Origin: Prorocentrum cordatum
Taxonomy: Eukaryota; Sar; Dinophyceae; Prorocentrales; Prorocentraceae
Length of the DNA: 64,000 nt
NCBI GenBank assembly: GCA_963575745.1
Contig: CAUYUJ010004024.1
Coordinates: forward strand, 1 to 64,000
Direction of reading: 5' to 3'
Part shown: positions 63,676-64,000 of the stretch, in pieces
Layout: the number at the start of each line of letters is the position of its first letter
How positions within the stretch are numbered: the stretch's first letter is position 1
The notes under the pieces: model-generated
Database searches by the model: none
Told to the model about the DNA's origin: nothing
What the model saw: only the letters and a program-made list of their open reading frames with translations
Made by a program: the position numbers and the translations under genes

Positions 63676-64000
63676 GGAATGAAGTTATGTCGGTTTGATG
63701 TTTTGATTTTCTCAATGTTTATCCTGGTCAGTTTTCTGCGCCTGCCAGGCACTGGCAGCGGAGGTGCGATACCAGGGAGGCGGTCTTGGTCGGCCTGCTG
63801 CAGGACCGCACCCCCCCCCCCCTCTGCCCCGCGCTGCCAAGAAGGGAGGGCCCATGTTTGAGGGGATAAACGAGGGGGGACCGAATAAACGCAAGAAGAG
63901 GCCTTTCTCATGGGGGTGAGCTTACTTCGTCGTTCCCCGACAGGAGCAGCAGAACGAAACAGCAGCGCAGCCGCCGCCCCCGCAGGGGGGGCCAACGCCG
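63676..64000. other. 3' region, no gene recognised
   Basis: T-rich DNA (TTTTGATTTTCTCAATGTTT), a C10 run near 63810 and GGGAGGGCCCATGTTTGAGG follow the last stop. An exon could begin near 63940 (AGCAGCAGAACGAAACAGCA) and be cut by the window end. Confidence 0.35.

Overview
The window reads as nuclear DNA of a dinoflagellate; the genus cannot be fixed from sequence alone. The evidence is GC-rich coding DNA, recognisable genes almost all on the + strand, introns with GC-AG or GA-AG borders flanked by short direct repeats, very abundant satellites and microsatellites, and retroelements of types common in dinoflagellates. I saw no rRNA, tRNA, CRISPR array or bacterial operon signal.

Layout. 1-9350: satellites (87, 48 and 33 bp units) around and inside a Helitron-type Rep/PIF1 helicase gene (1717-8941, one intron filled by the 33 bp satellite, frameshifted near its 3' end). 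9353-11349: low-complexity DNA, a perfect 26-nt inverted repeat and a member of a dispersed CTCTTGGGCCGT family. 11350-17676: a tyrosine-recombinase (DIRS/PAT/Ngaro-type) retrotransposon with split direct repeats A1-ORFs-B1-A2-B2 and a methyltransferase-like last ORF. 17958-27324: a same-strand gene block with a PP2C-like phosphatase (GC-AG intron full of a 153 bp satellite), a P-loop NTPase with a SUMO-motif-like tail, a small unknown gene and a Merlin/IS1595-like transposase. 27416-35000: foldback DNA, microsatellites, many inverted-orientation members of the dispersed family, a GC hairpin family and degenerate satellites. 35545-40090: an unknown frameshifted gene and the wreck of an LTR-retrotransposon integrase. 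41765-49448: dispersed-family arrays and a two-block 101 bp satellite. 49867-56775: a second, decayed split-direct-repeat retrotransposon, inserted inside a dispersed-family member whose halves lie on either side. 57290-60640: more family members. 60917-63675: two probable host genes, the first with a 115 bp GA-AG intron, among many CCCCT-N-AGGGG micro-hairpins.

How it fits together: a few real genes sit in a landscape shaped by transposition and satellite growth, with satellites occupying introns. The most notable observations are the two complete split-direct-repeat retroelement architectures with methyltransferase-like cargo, the nested insertion that defines the target repeat, an in-frame 16-17 nt sequence recurring through the helicase gene as GA(P/S)QPA, and direct-repeat-bounded non-canonical introns. 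All functional calls rest on motif recognition by eye; no database search was possible.
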